Assembly (NCBI GenBank): GCA_025736915.1
Contig: CP107049.1
Span: forward strand, 992,001-1,056,000
Reading direction: 5' to 3'
DNA length: 64,000 bases
Source of the DNA: Acinetobacter nosocomialis
Lineage (GTDB): Bacteria > Pseudomonadota > Gammaproteobacteria > Pseudomonadales > Moraxellaceae
In this document: positions 19,326-27,341 of the stretch, piece by piece
Layout of the letters: the number at the start of each line of letters is the position of its first letter
Numbering within the stretch: position 1 is the first letter of the stretch
The notes under the pieces: generated by a model
Told to the model about the DNA's origin: nothing
Database searches by the model: none
Seen by the model: the letters and a program-made list of their open reading frames with translations, nothing else
Made by a program: the position numbers and the translations under genes

Positions 19326-20147
19326 ATGTCTCAGCTTTCTACGATCATTGAGCAAGCATTTGAAGACCGCGCAAACTTTACTGCAGCAGATTGCTCAAGC
19401 GAAATCCGCCAAGCTGTTGAAGAAGCAATTGCTGGTTTAGATAACGGTACACTTCGAGTTGCTGAAAAGATCAATGGTGAATGGGTTGTTCACCAATGGT
19501 TAAAAAAAGCTGTTTTATTATCATTTAAATTAAATGACAATAAACCAATCGAGTCATGTGATCTTCGTTTCTACGACAAAGTTGAAACTAAATTCTCTGG
19601 TTGGACTGAAGAGCAATTTAAAGCAGCAGGTGTTCGTGTTGTTCCTCCTGCTGTAGCACGTCGTGGTAGCTTCCAAGCTAAAAACGTAGTGTTAATGCCT
19701 TCTTATGTCAACATTGGTGCTTATGTAGATGAAGGCACAATGGTTGATACATGGGCAACTGTAGGTTCATGTGCTCAAATCGGTAAAAATGTTCATTTGT
19801 CTGGTGGTGTAGGTATTGGTGGTGTTTTAGAACCATTACAAGCGAACCCAACCATTATTGAAGATAATTGCTTTATCGGTGCGCGTTCAGAAATCGTTGA
19901 AGGCGTTATTGTTGAAGAAGGTTCAGTCATTTCAATGGGTGTCTTCATTGGTCAATCAACCAAAATTTATGACCGTGAAACTGGCGAAATCCATTATGGT
20001 CGTGTTCCTGCTGGTTCAGTTGTTGTACCAGGTAACATCCCATCTGCTGACGGTAAATACAGCTTATACGCTGCAATTATCGTGAAAAAAGTTGATGCAC
20101 AAACACGTGCAAAAACAAGTTTGAACGATTTGTTACGCGCTGACTAA
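19326..20147 (+). CDS. dapD: Tetrahydrodipicolinate N-succinyltransferase
   Basis: DapD adds succinyl to tetrahydrodipicolinate on the lysine/diaminopimelate route. The 273-residue protein has the left-handed beta-helix hexapeptide repeats in its middle and C-terminal part ([38 protein letters not shown]). GGAAGG lies 6 bases before the ATG. It is divergent from carO, and the following strong terminator makes it a single-gene unit. Confidence 0.97.
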   Translation: MSQLSTIIEQAFEDRANFTAADCSSEIRQAVEEAIAGLDNGTLRVAEKINGEWVVHQWLKKAVLLSFKLNDNKPIESCDLRFYDKVETKFSGWTEEQFKAAGVRVVPPAVARRGSFQAKNVVLMPSYVNIGAYVDEGTMVDTWATVGSCAQIGKNVHLSGGVGIGGVLEPLQANPTIIEDNCFIGARSEIVEGVIVEEGSVISMGVFIGQSTKIYDRETGEIHYGRVPAGSVVVPGNIPSADGKYSLYAAIIVKKVDAQTRAKTSLNDLLRAD

Positions 20148-20185
20148 TTTGTTATAACTCTCTTGCGGAGCTTTAATCGCTCCTC

Positions 20186-20224
20186 ATCTCTACGATCAAA
20201 CTGATCGTAGAGATTTTATTTTTT
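20186..20224 (+). terminator. Terminator after dapD
   Basis: A perfect 12-bp stem (ATCTCTACGATC with its complement) around AAACT, followed by ATTTTATTTTTT. Confidence 0.95.
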
Positions 20225-20245
20225 ATATAGTGTGGTATTTCTAGA

Positions 20246-20956
20246 ATGGCTTCCTTACGTTCCTCTGCAATTCCTGTCTCTGACCCTGCGTCTGGTTTAC
20301 GCATTACCGAGATTTTTTACTCGTTGCAGGGTGAAGCAAATGCCTCTGGTTTACCGACTGTATTTATTCGTCTCACAGGCTGTCCTTTACGTTGTACATA
20401 TTGTGATACCACCTATTCTTTTGACGGTGGCGAGCGTTTATCACTCGAGCACATTATTGAAACGGCTGAAAAATATAAAACGCCTTATATTTGTGTGACT
20501 GGTGGTGAACCCCTAGCACAGCCAAATTGCTTAATTTTATTACAACGTTTATGTGATGCTGGCTTTGACGTTTCTTTAGAAACGAGTGGCGCTCTTGATG
20601 TATCAAAAGTGGACCCACGTGTTTCTAAAGTTCTCGATTTAAAGACTCCAACTTCTGGTGAAGAACACCGTAATCTCATCAGTAATCTTGACTACTTAAC
20701 TTCACATGACCAAATCAAATTTGTGATTTGTAATCGTGAAGACTATGAATGGTCAAAACAACAAGTTGAACAATATCAACTACAAACCAAAGTCAGTACT
20801 GTTTGGTTCTCCCCTGCTTTTGCAGTTGAAAAAGGTGCTGTTGGCCTGCCACGTTTAGCACGTGATCTGGCACAGTGGATACTGGACGACAAACTGCCTG
20901 TACGTTTCCAGCTACAGTTACACAAACTGCTCTGGAATGATGAATCAGGTCGTTAA
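20246..20956 (+). CDS. queE: 7-carboxy-7-deazaguanine synthase
   Basis: QueE is a radical SAM enzyme that makes CDG on the queuosine tRNA-modification pathway. The 236-residue protein has the cluster motif C-x3-C-x2-C at Cys46, Cys50 and Cys53 (GCPLRCTYCDT), preceded by EIFYSLQGEA. The ATG has no strong ribosome site. It is directly upstream of queC, the next pathway enzyme, with a 40-base gap. Confidence 0.94.
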   Translation: MASLRSSAIPVSDPASGLRITEIFYSLQGEANASGLPTVFIRLTGCPLRCTYCDTTYSFDGGERLSLEHIIETAEKYKTPYICVTGGEPLAQPNCLILLQRLCDAGFDVSLETSGALDVSKVDPRVSKVLDLKTPTSGEEHRNLISNLDYLTSHDQIKFVICNREDYEWSKQQVEQYQLQTKVSTVWFSPAFAVEKGAVGLPRLARDLAQWILDDKLPVRFQLQLHKLLWNDESGR

Positions 20957-20996
20957 TCGCTCAATAAAATAAATCATTCCGAATATGGAGAAAAAT

Positions 20997-21668
20997 ATGC
21001 GCCCTCGTGCCATTGTTTTACTTTCAGGCGGCTTAGACTCAACCACTTGCCTAGCTTGGGCACAAGCGCGCTATGAATGTATCGCTATTAGTTTTATGTA
21101 TGGTCAACGCTCAACCACTGAACTTGATGCAGCCAAAGCATTAGCTCAGCGTGCAGGTGTGGAACATCGCGTAATTAATATCGATTTAGCCAATTTAGGT
21201 GGATCTGCACTTACAGACCATAACATTGCTGTACCAGAACAATTACAAGAAGGCATTCCTGTAACTTATGTACCAGCACGTAACACAATTTTCCTTTCAT
21301 ATGCCTTAGCTGCGGCTGAAGTATTCAATGCTGAAGCGATTGTGATTGGTATCAATGCTGTTGATTATTCAGGATATCCTGATTGTCGCCCAGAATTTAT
21401 TGATGCTTTTGCCAATATGGCTCGTTTAGCGACCAAAGCTGGCGTTGAAGGAAAACCACTTAAATTTGAAACACCCCTGTTACATTTATCCAAAGCGAAT
21501 ATTATACGTTTAGGGATTGAACATGGCGTAGACTATAGCCAAACGGTATCTTGCTACCAAGCAGATGCTCAAGGACGTGCGTGTGGCAAGTGTGACAGTT
21601 GCCGTTTGCGTAAAGAAGGCTTTATCGATGCCGGCGTTACCGATCCAACACGCTATATACCGCAATAA
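20997..21668 (+). CDS. queC: 7-cyano-7-deazaguanine synthase
   Basis: QueC converts CDG to preQ0 with ATP and ammonia. With the start at 20997 (223 residues) a GGAG site lies 6 bases upstream; reading from 20985 would place that site inside the gene. The PP-loop SGGLDSTT is near the N-terminus and the zinc Cys cluster CGKCDSC is near the C-terminus, with another Cys just before it ([12 protein letters not shown]). It is co-transcribed with queE and probably with the next small gene. Confidence 0.95.
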   Translation: MRPRAIVLLSGGLDSTTCLAWAQARYECIAISFMYGQRSTTELDAAKALAQRAGVEHRVINIDLANLGGSALTDHNIAVPEQLQEGIPVTYVPARNTIFLSYALAAAEVFNAEAIVIGINAVDYSGYPDCRPEFIDAFANMARLATKAGVEGKPLKFETPLLHLSKANIIRLGIEHGVDYSQTVSCYQADAQGRACGKCDSCRLRKEGFIDAGVTDPTRYIPQ

Positions 21669-21681
21669 GTAGGTAAAATTT

Positions 21682-22098
21682 ATGAAGTTGTTAAAATCAA
21701 ATCTTATTCTTTCATCTTTATTCTCAGCAGCTGCACTTATGGCTGGTTCTGCTCAAGCAGCTGAAAACCCAGTTCAAGCAGCATATAAAAGCACTAACGT
21801 TAAAGGTGCATTAATCAACGTTTGTAAAGACCAAACTGCAAAAGGCGGTAAATTAAGCTCAGCTGAAGTTAGCAAATTCTGTAGCTGCCAAGTTGATGCT
21901 CAAGGTAAAGTGACTGAAGCACAAAAGTGGGAAATCCAAAGCGCAATCAATGCGAAGAAAAGCCCAAGCTCTTTAGCTTTTGTACAACAACAGAACCGTG
22001 ACCTTAAAGCATGTTTCGGTCCTCAGTTAACAACTAAGCTTGAAAAATTAACTGAAGAAGCGATGAAAGCAGCTCAACAACAAGCTCCTAAAAAATAA
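21682..22098 (+). CDS. Small exported Cys-containing protein, unknown
   Basis: A 138-residue protein with a classical signal peptide (MKLLKSNLIL ... AGSAQAAE). The mature part is mostly helical, with four Cys: NVCKDQT, then FCSCQVDAQG, and KACFGP near the C-terminus. The pattern C-x(n)-CxC-x(n)-C fits two disulfides or metal binding in the periplasm. No domain is recognised. The ATG is 13 bases past queC, so it is probably expressed with the queuosine genes, though an exported protein has no clear link to them. A strong terminator follows. Confidence 0.75.
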   Translation: MKLLKSNLILSSLFSAAALMAGSAQAAENPVQAAYKSTNVKGALINVCKDQTAKGGKLSSAEVSKFCSCQVDAQGKVTEAQKWEIQSAINAKKSPSSLAFVQQQNRDLKACFGPQLTTKLEKLTEEAMKAAQQQAPKK

Positions 22099-22117
22099 GC
22101 TTTTGTTGCTCCAAATT

Positions 22118-22144
22118 AAGCCTGCATTTATGCAGGCTTTTTTA
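22118..22144 (+). terminator. Terminator after the small exported protein gene
   Basis: AAGCCTGCA/TGCAGGCTT, a 9-bp stem with a TTTA loop and a T-run. Confidence 0.93.
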
Positions 22145-22188
22145 TAGCTCTGCTAAAATGAAACTGATCTCATCATTCGAAATAAGCC

Positions 22189-22875
22189 ATGCAAGAACAA
22201 TGGAAAACCAACGCAACAAATAAACGATCTATTGTCTCATTTAGTGGAGGCAAAGACAGTTCACTTGCTCTCTATCACGCTATGAAAACTGGCAAGGTAA
22301 TTGGTTTAATCGTTATGCTGGAAGAGCAAGGACAACGCTCCCGTTCACATGCTATGCCACTTGATATTATCCGGGCGCAAGCTCAAGCAATTGGCTTACC
22401 TGTATTTATGGCTTCGTCTAGTTGGAATGACTATGAAACTAAATTCATTAGCTTACTGAATGAAGCGAAACAAAAAGGTGCAGAGGTACTGGTTACAGGT
22501 GACTTAGATATGCCTGAATATGGTTGTTGGCATGACCGTATCACTCAAACAGTGAGGCTTAAATTAGGCATGCCACTCTGGCTGCGTCCGCACCGTGAAG
22601 TTGTTGAAGAGTTTATTCAACTTGGATTTAAAAGTGTAATTGTCACTGTTAATCTTAAACTAGGAATGAAAGTAGAAGATTTAGGTCAAGTTTTATCTTT
22701 AGAATATATCCAAGAGCTTGAGAACCGTGGTATTAATCCATGCGGTGAAGGCGGTGAATTTCATACCACTGTCATTGATGGTCCAATTTTTAACAAAGCT
22801 ATTCCTGTAAGAAAACTCGATATTGTTTATCATGAAGAATATGCTTTTCTACCACTTGAATTAGATCAAATTTAA
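22189..22875 (+). CDS. Dph6-related adenine nucleotide alpha hydrolase
   Basis: A 228-residue PP-loop ATPase with SFSGGKDSSLALYHAM near the N-terminus, VTGDLDMPEYGCWHDR, and the family end NPCGEGGEFHTTVIDGP. These are the marks of the Dph6/MJ0570 family. In archaea and eukaryotes Dph6 amidates diphthine on EF2. Bacteria have no diphthamide, so the bacterial member must act on something else, perhaps a cobalamin- or tRNA-related amidation. The ATG has a weak ribosome site. bcp follows by 17 bases. Confidence 0.8.
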   Translation: MQEQWKTNATNKRSIVSFSGGKDSSLALYHAMKTGKVIGLIVMLEEQGQRSRSHAMPLDIIRAQAQAIGLPVFMASSSWNDYETKFISLLNEAKQKGAEVLVTGDLDMPEYGCWHDRITQTVRLKLGMPLWLRPHREVVEEFIQLGFKSVIVTVNLKLGMKVEDLGQVLSLEYIQELENRGINPCGEGGEFHTTVIDGPIFNKAIPVRKLDIVYHEEYAFLPLELDQI

Positions 22876-22892
22876 CTTTTAAAGGATAAGAA

Positions 22893-23354
22893 ATGTCTGA
22901 AAATATTCAACTGCCAAATCAGGTTTTCCCAACTACACACGGCGAAGTTAATTTAGCTGAAGTCGACAATGAATGGCTGATTATTTACTTCTACCCTAAA
23001 GATTCAACTCCAGGCTGTACTACACAAGCTGTCGGTTTTTCTTGTTTAAAAGACCAGTTTGATACTTTAGGTGCTCGTATTTACGGTGTTTCGCGCGACT
23101 CAGTGAAAGCCCACCAAAACTTTACAGAAAAGCAAGCACTAACCATTGATCTCATTAGTGATAAAGAAGAAGTGCTCTGTAATCACTTTGATGTGATTAA
23201 AGAAAAGAATATGTATGGAAAAAAAGTAATGGGTATTGAGCGCTCTACTTTCATTTTCCATAACAAAACTTTAGTTAAAAGCTACCGTAAAGTAAAAGCT
23301 GCCGGCCATGCAGAACAAGTTCTAGACGACTTAAAAGCATTGCAATCAGCTTAA
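22893..23354 (+). CDS. bcp: Peroxiredoxin, Bcp/PrxQ type
   Basis: A 153-residue thiol peroxidase that reduces peroxides. The peroxidatic Cys42 lies in the usual DSTPGCTTQ motif. The standard resolving Cys of Bcp is five residues later; here that position is Val47, and a Cys occurs at residue 51 instead. Another Cys is in EEVLCNHFDV. It may use Cys51 as resolving residue or be a one-Cys form. AAAGGAT precedes the ATG. Confidence 0.9.
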   Translation: MSENIQLPNQVFPTTHGEVNLAEVDNEWLIIYFYPKDSTPGCTTQAVGFSCLKDQFDTLGARIYGVSRDSVKAHQNFTEKQALTIDLISDKEEVLCNHFDVIKEKNMYGKKVMGIERSTFIFHNKTLVKSYRKVKAAGHAEQVLDDLKALQSA

Positions 23355-23370
23355 TAAACTTATGTAATCA

Positions 23371-23396
23371 AAAGCGAGTTTAATACTCGCTTTTTT
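23371..23396 (+). terminator. Terminator after bcp
   Basis: AAGCGAG/CTCGCTT stem with a 7-base loop and six T. Confidence 0.9.
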
Positions 23397-23474
23397 ACAC
23401 GCACATAAATTGCTCATTCATTTTAATTTGGCGTATGATAAAAATATTAAAATAATTCGAATAATGGCATAGCG

Positions 23475-24044
23475 ATGAATCTACTAAAAGTTTGTACTTT
23501 ATTACCTTCTAGCCTTGTTATTGCTGCTTGCTCCGTTAACTCATCAAGCAGACCTCCTCCCCTTAACTCATCTACCCCACAAGTTCAAAAATCATCTATA
23601 GAAATAAGCTGCCAAGATTTACAAAACCCTGCCTATCAACAAGCTATTCTTAATACAATTAATCAAATTCGCCAGCAATCACGCCAGTGCGGTCAGCAAT
23701 ATTTTTCTGCCGCTCAACCTTTAAGTTGGAATAATAATTTATATAAAGGCGCACTTTCTCATAGCGAAGATATGGCGACACATAACTTTTTGAGTCATGT
23801 TAGCTCAACGGGTCTAGACTTAAAATCACGTTTAAAACTTTACAATACGCTTAGTAAAGCCAACGGTGAGAATGTCGCGAGTGGGCAGAAAACTTTAAAT
23901 GAAGTAATGACAAAATGGCTAGCAAGCCCTCTACATTGTAGTAACCTAATGAACCCTAAGTTTACAACTTATGCAATCGCTTGTGCTTCGGATCAGTCCG
24001 CTAAACAAAAGAGTTACTGGACACAACAATTTGGTACACGTTAA
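23475..24044 (+). CDS. CAP-domain (SCP/PR1-like) lipoprotein
   Basis: A 189-residue protein with a lipobox IAAC (Cys19) after a hydrophobic start, then a Ser/Pro-rich linker of about 30 residues. The rest is a CAP domain: LNTINQIRQQSR, LSWNNNLYKGALSHSEDMA, NFLSHVSSTG, NGENVASG and the late YWTQQFGT. The His and Glu positions expected in the CAP cavity are present, and Cys pairs could form disulfides. Bacterial CAP proteins are exported and of varied or unknown function. It is probably anchored in the outer membrane. Confidence 0.85.
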   Translation: MNLLKVCTLLPSSLVIAACSVNSSSRPPPLNSSTPQVQKSSIEISCQDLQNPAYQQAILNTINQIRQQSRQCGQQYFSAAQPLSWNNNLYKGALSHSEDMATHNFLSHVSSTGLDLKSRLKLYNTLSKANGENVASGQKTLNEVMTKWLASPLHCSNLMNPKFTTYAIACASDQSAKQKSYWTQQFGTR

Positions 24045-24055
24045 AAGGAAAAAAG

Positions 24056-24418
24056 ATGCAATCTGGTTCAATCACCCCTATTTTAAGAATTTTTGATGTC
24101 GCGTTAGCTCAATCATTTTATCTTGATTTCTTAGGCTTTCAGCTTGATTGGCAACACCAATTTGAAGATAACTTCCCGTTGTATTTACAAATCTCCAAAG
24201 ATGATTGCATCATTCATCTCTCTGAGCATTTTGGAGATGCGAGTCCTCATAGTGCAATCCGTATTTATTGGGAACATATTTATGAATTACATAGTGAACT
24301 CAGTCAAAAAGATTATAAATTTTCTAAACCTCAGGTTGAAAAAACAGATTGGGAAACACTTGAACTCAGCATCACCGATCCTTTTTCCAACCGTATTATT
24401 TTTTGGGCAGATGCTTAA
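24056..24418 (+). CDS. VOC (glyoxalase/bleomycin-resistance) family protein
   Basis: A 120-residue protein made of one VOC unit pair: TPILRIFDVALAQSFYLDFLGFQLDW at the start and SITDPFSNRIIFW at the end. This matches the glyoxalase superfamily group annotated as bleomycin-resistance-like proteins. AAGGAA lies 7 bases upstream. It follows the CAP gene by 11 bases. The substrate is not evident, and binding of a drug is not shown by sequence. Confidence 0.75.
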   Translation: MQSGSITPILRIFDVALAQSFYLDFLGFQLDWQHQFEDNFPLYLQISKDDCIIHLSEHFGDASPHSAIRIYWEHIYELHSELSQKDYKFSKPQVEKTDWETLELSITDPFSNRIIFWADA

Positions 24419-24422
24419 TCAT

Positions 24423-24803
24423 TCAGTCCGCTAATATTTGATAATGGAATACTTTCGATATGATCTTCCATTTCCCATCTTCGAACACAAATGTGAGAGC
24501 ATCATAAAAATATTTAGGATGTATAACGCATTCAACATGTACTAGCGCCAACCGTTCATGAATCAAATTGATTGATCTGATTTTATCCTGTCGTGTTTGT
24601 CGCTTTGAAGCTGGAGAAATCCGACTCGCAACAATCGGAAAATATTCGACCATACTAAGCTGTAGTACGGGTTGCTCGGTTACATTGATATATATAGCAT
24701 TAGGGTGAAAAACATTATTTAGAAGTTGCACATCACAAAAATACAAACCATCAAAATATTGCTCTAGTTGTTTCTGAATCTCAGTAATCGGATTATTTTG
24801 CAT
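24423..24803 (-). CDS. NTF2-like/SnoaL-fold protein
   Basis: A 126-residue protein with the NTF2-like pattern: an N-terminal helix (EIQKQLEQYFDGLYFCDVQLLNNVFHPNAIYI) leading to curved-sheet strands, and TFVFEDGKWKIISKVFHY at the end. Such proteins are small-molecule enzymes or binding domains (SnoaL, ketosteroid isomerase). It begins 1 base after the tautomerase stop and converges on the VOC gene, leaving only four bases between the stops. Confidence 0.7.
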   Translation of the reverse strand: MQNNPITEIQKQLEQYFDGLYFCDVQLLNNVFHPNAIYINVTEQPVLQLSMVEYFPIVASRISPASKRQTRQDKIRSINLIHERLALVHVECVIHPKYFYDALTFVFEDGKWKIISKVFHYQILAD

Positions 24804-24804
24804 T

Positions 24805-25017
24805 TTAAGTACTCAAACTTTGTCTTTTTCGTATCTCAGAAACAGTTTCACCTGCAACACCCCAGTTATCGGTTTCAACTTCATTAATGACCACAAATGT
24901 AGTAGCCGGATCTTTATCAAGTATGCGAACCATAAGCTCCGTTGCTTCTCGAATTAACTGTTGTTTCTGCTGTAGCGAGACATTTTCTTTAGTAATTTGA
25001 ATTAAGATATAAGGCAT
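24805..25017 (-). CDS. Tautomerase (4-oxalocrotonate tautomerase family)
   Basis: A 70-residue protein. The start at 25017 puts Pro directly after the initiator Met (MPYILIQIT), as needed for the catalytic N-terminal Pro of this family. The GTG two codons earlier overlaps the AAAGGAGG ribosome site itself and would destroy this. The body is one beta-alpha-beta unit, KQQLIREATELMVRILDKDP then TFVVINEVETDNWGVAG. Similar proteins act on 2-hydroxymuconate or related acids, or are uncharacterised. It lies between the GST and NTF2-like genes. Confidence 0.85.
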   Translation of the reverse strand: MPYILIQITKENVSLQQKQQLIREATELMVRILDKDPATTFVVINEVETDNWGVAGETVSEIRKRQSLST

Positions 25018-25041
25018 ACTCACCTCCTTTTATAATTTTCT

Positions 25042-25650
25042 TTAATAACAAGGAGATTCTGCTGCAATAGAATCTTGAACGGTTTGACGCTCGGCAATTC
25101 TCTGCATAAAACTTGCTAAATGCATAAAGTGCTTTAGATCAAGCCCAATAAAATCAGCCCAGCGAGTAACAACAAAAAGATAAATATCAGCAATCGTAAA
25201 GTTGTTTCCTGTTAAATAATTTTGCCCCTTTAATTGTTCATCAATCTGTGAATAGTGTTTATTGAGGATGATGCTATATACACTTTTGAATTGTTCATTA
25301 TAAGAGTCATTGAAAAATGGCGAATACGCTTTATGAATTTCAGAAGCAATAAAATTCATCCATGAGAGAGTCTTGTAACGATCGGTGGTATTTATTTCAG
25401 CTAATAAATCTTTTCGTGACGATTGGTCAACAAGAAATTGGCTAATTACAGCGCCTTCCGTTAACAATGAACCATCATCAAGCTGTAATAAAGGTACTTG
25501 TCCTTTTTTATTAAGTTGGTAAAAGTCTTCACCCTTTTCTGTTAAATGCTGGTGTAAATCGACTTTGATTAATTCAAATGCAAATCCCAGCTCTCTTAAA
25601 ACAATATGTGGCGCTAAAGAACAGGCATTTGGTGAATAAAATAGTTTCAT
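25042..25650 (-). CDS. Glutathione S-transferase family protein
   Basis: A 202-residue protein with a thioredoxin-fold N-domain (MKLFYSPNACSLAPHIVLRELG, a GstA/beta-class start with a Cys-Ser site) and VPLLQLDDGSLLTEGAVISQFL for glutathione binding, then an all-helical C-domain with GNNFTIADIYLFVVTRW. It is the first gene of the GST-tautomerase-NTF2-like minus-strand unit and is divergent from a LysR gene by 97 bases. A role in handling a reactive or aromatic compound is inferred from the group. Confidence 0.85.
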   Translation of the reverse strand: MKLFYSPNACSLAPHIVLRELGFAFELIKVDLHQHLTEKGEDFYQLNKKGQVPLLQLDDGSLLTEGAVISQFLVDQSSRKDLLAEINTTDRYKTLSWMNFIASEIHKAYSPFFNDSYNEQFKSVYSIILNKHYSQIDEQLKGQNYLTGNNFTIADIYLFVVTRWADFIGLDLKHFMHLASFMQRIAERQTVQDSIAAESPCY

Positions 25651-25747
25651 AAAATAACTCCATACAAGGTATGAAAATCATCTTATTGTTTACTTATATG
25701 TGCTTAAATAGCTCGGAACTCAAATCATTTTTTACATGGTGTAATAA

Positions 25748-26674
25748 ATGGCTCAACAGCTAAAAAGAATGATGTTTAGTAGCGTAGAGCTATTTTGCTT
25801 AGTCGCAGAAAACGAAAGCTTTTCCAAAGCAGCACTTCATGCAGGTGTTAGTCCAGCAGCGGTAAGCCGTTCAATTGCCCGATTAGAAAAACATTTAGCA
25901 ACACCACTTTTTATGAGAACGACTCGACAAGTACGTTTGACACCACAAGGAAAAATGTATTTTGAGGAATGTAAACAAGCATTAAATCAAATTTTAGAAG
26001 CTGAGCAACAACTTAAAAACCAAAAGCAACAACCCTCAGGTTTGATTCGTATCAGCATACCGACACCTTATGGGCATTACCGAATATTGCCATTATTAGC
26101 AAAATTCTCACGACAATATCCCACCATCGAAGTTGATGTTCAACTAACTAATAAAAATGTGGACTTTATTGCAGAAGGATATGACTTAGCAATTCGTGGA
26201 CGACAATTTGCTGATTCGAATTTGATTGCACGTCAGCTTGAACAAGCTGAGCTAATAGTGGTGGCTTCACCAGAATATTTAAAAAATTTCGGCACACCGC
26301 AGACTCTTGACGATTTGCAGAATCATCAATGCATTCAATTTGTGTTACCTAGTACAGGAAAAAATGTACCTTGGTTATTCAATTCAAATCATCAAACTAT
26401 TGAATATCAAAGCACAGGTAAGATTCGTTGTTTAGATGATATTTTAGGTACTGTCACCTTAGCAAAACATAGTGCAGGATTATTACAAACCTACCGTTTT
26501 ATAGTAGAAAAAGAACTTAAAAATGGAGAGTTGCTTGAAGTTCTTACAAAATTTTCAGGAACTTCACGTCCTTTTTCTCTCCTCTACCCACATAAAAAAC
26601 ACGAATCTTTTCATATTCGTGTTCTTATCAATTTTCTGATTCAAGAATTAAGGCCACAAACTGATTTAATTTAA
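25748..26674 (+). CDS. LysR-family transcriptional regulator
   Basis: A 308-residue protein with the LysR winged helix (NESFSKAALHAGVSPAAVSRSIARLEKHLATPLFMRTTR) and a C-terminal effector domain (GLIRISIPTPYGHYRILPLL). By the usual layout it should control the divergent GST operon, with its site in the 97-base gap. Its 3' end overlaps nadM by 9 bases on the other strand. The inducer is unknown. Confidence 0.88.
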   Translation: MAQQLKRMMFSSVELFCLVAENESFSKAALHAGVSPAAVSRSIARLEKHLATPLFMRTTRQVRLTPQGKMYFEECKQALNQILEAEQQLKNQKQQPSGLIRISIPTPYGHYRILPLLAKFSRQYPTIEVDVQLTNKNVDFIAEGYDLAIRGRQFADSNLIARQLEQAELIVVASPEYLKNFGTPQTLDDLQNHQCIQFVLPSTGKNVPWLFNSNHQTIEYQSTGKIRCLDDILGTVTLAKHSAGLLQTYRFIVEKELKNGELLEVLTKFSGTSRPFSLLYPHKKHESFHIRVLINFLIQELRPQTDLI

Positions 26675-27232
26675 ATTACTTTTATCATCTATGAGATATT
26701 TGCGTTGTAGTTCAGCATAAACTTCAGTTTCTTTAAATTCATCCAAAAATTTAATCGTTCCTACAGGAAAAAATTCCGTTTGGATTTCACCACGATAATA
26801 AGCTTCACGCATTGGAGTAGCTGAAATAGAATCCTTTAAGCTATCCAGTTCCACCATAATCCACTCAGGAAATAGTCTCAAATAATAAGAAGACTCATCC
26901 TTAAAATGCCCAATCAAACCAACTTTTGAGTTCGGTTCTATTACACCATTTACCAGTGATTTGACTTGTTTTACCCACTTCTCATCATTATAAACATCTA
27001 CAACATGTACAAACCGAATACGCTTTTGCTCATCCGGTGAAAAATTTGACAAGATCATTTGCTCGCGCTCTACTGCTAAGAACGGATTCTTGATATTGCG
27101 CTCCATTTGAGCAGAGCCTAATGCTAAAACGACATAATGGCTTTGCTGCAAAGCAATTTCAATTGTCTGCATATGAGCCAAATGAAATGGTTGAAAACGC
27201 CCTATAAAAACGAGATAGTCAAATGTATACAT
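26666..27232 (-). CDS. nadM: Nicotinamide-nucleotide adenylyltransferase
   Basis: This enzyme joins ATP and NMN to give NAD. The start at 27232 (188 residues) puts FIGRFQPFHLAHM, the nucleotidyltransferase H-x2-H site, right at the N-terminus; the longer reading to 27316 adds 28 unrelated hydrophobic residues. The C-terminal SISATPMREA is the second ATP motif. In NadM-Nudix proteins a hydrolase domain follows; it is absent here, so this is the stand-alone form. Confidence 0.87.
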   Translation of the reverse strand: MYTFDYLVFIGRFQPFHLAHMQTIEIALQQSHYVVLALGSAQMERNIKNPFLAVEREQMILSNFSPDEQKRIRFVHVVDVYNDEKWVKQVKSLVNGVIEPNSKVGLIGHFKDESSYYLRLFPEWIMVELDSLKDSISATPMREAYYRGEIQTEFFPVGTIKFLDEFKETEVYAELQRKYLIDDKSNLN

Positions 27233-27341
27233 AATGAGTTTTTCACTTTTTATGAACTCACCAGTTACGCTTATTACAAAAAATATGCGCCATAATGAGA
27301 ACCTAAAAATCAACAACGTGGTTTAAAGCAAGGATAGTACG

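Noticed and set aside
24423..26674. Possible horizontally acquired island
   Set aside because: No integrase, transposase, tRNA target or flanking repeats; base content looks like the neighbours. I keep it only as an accessory-looking operon.
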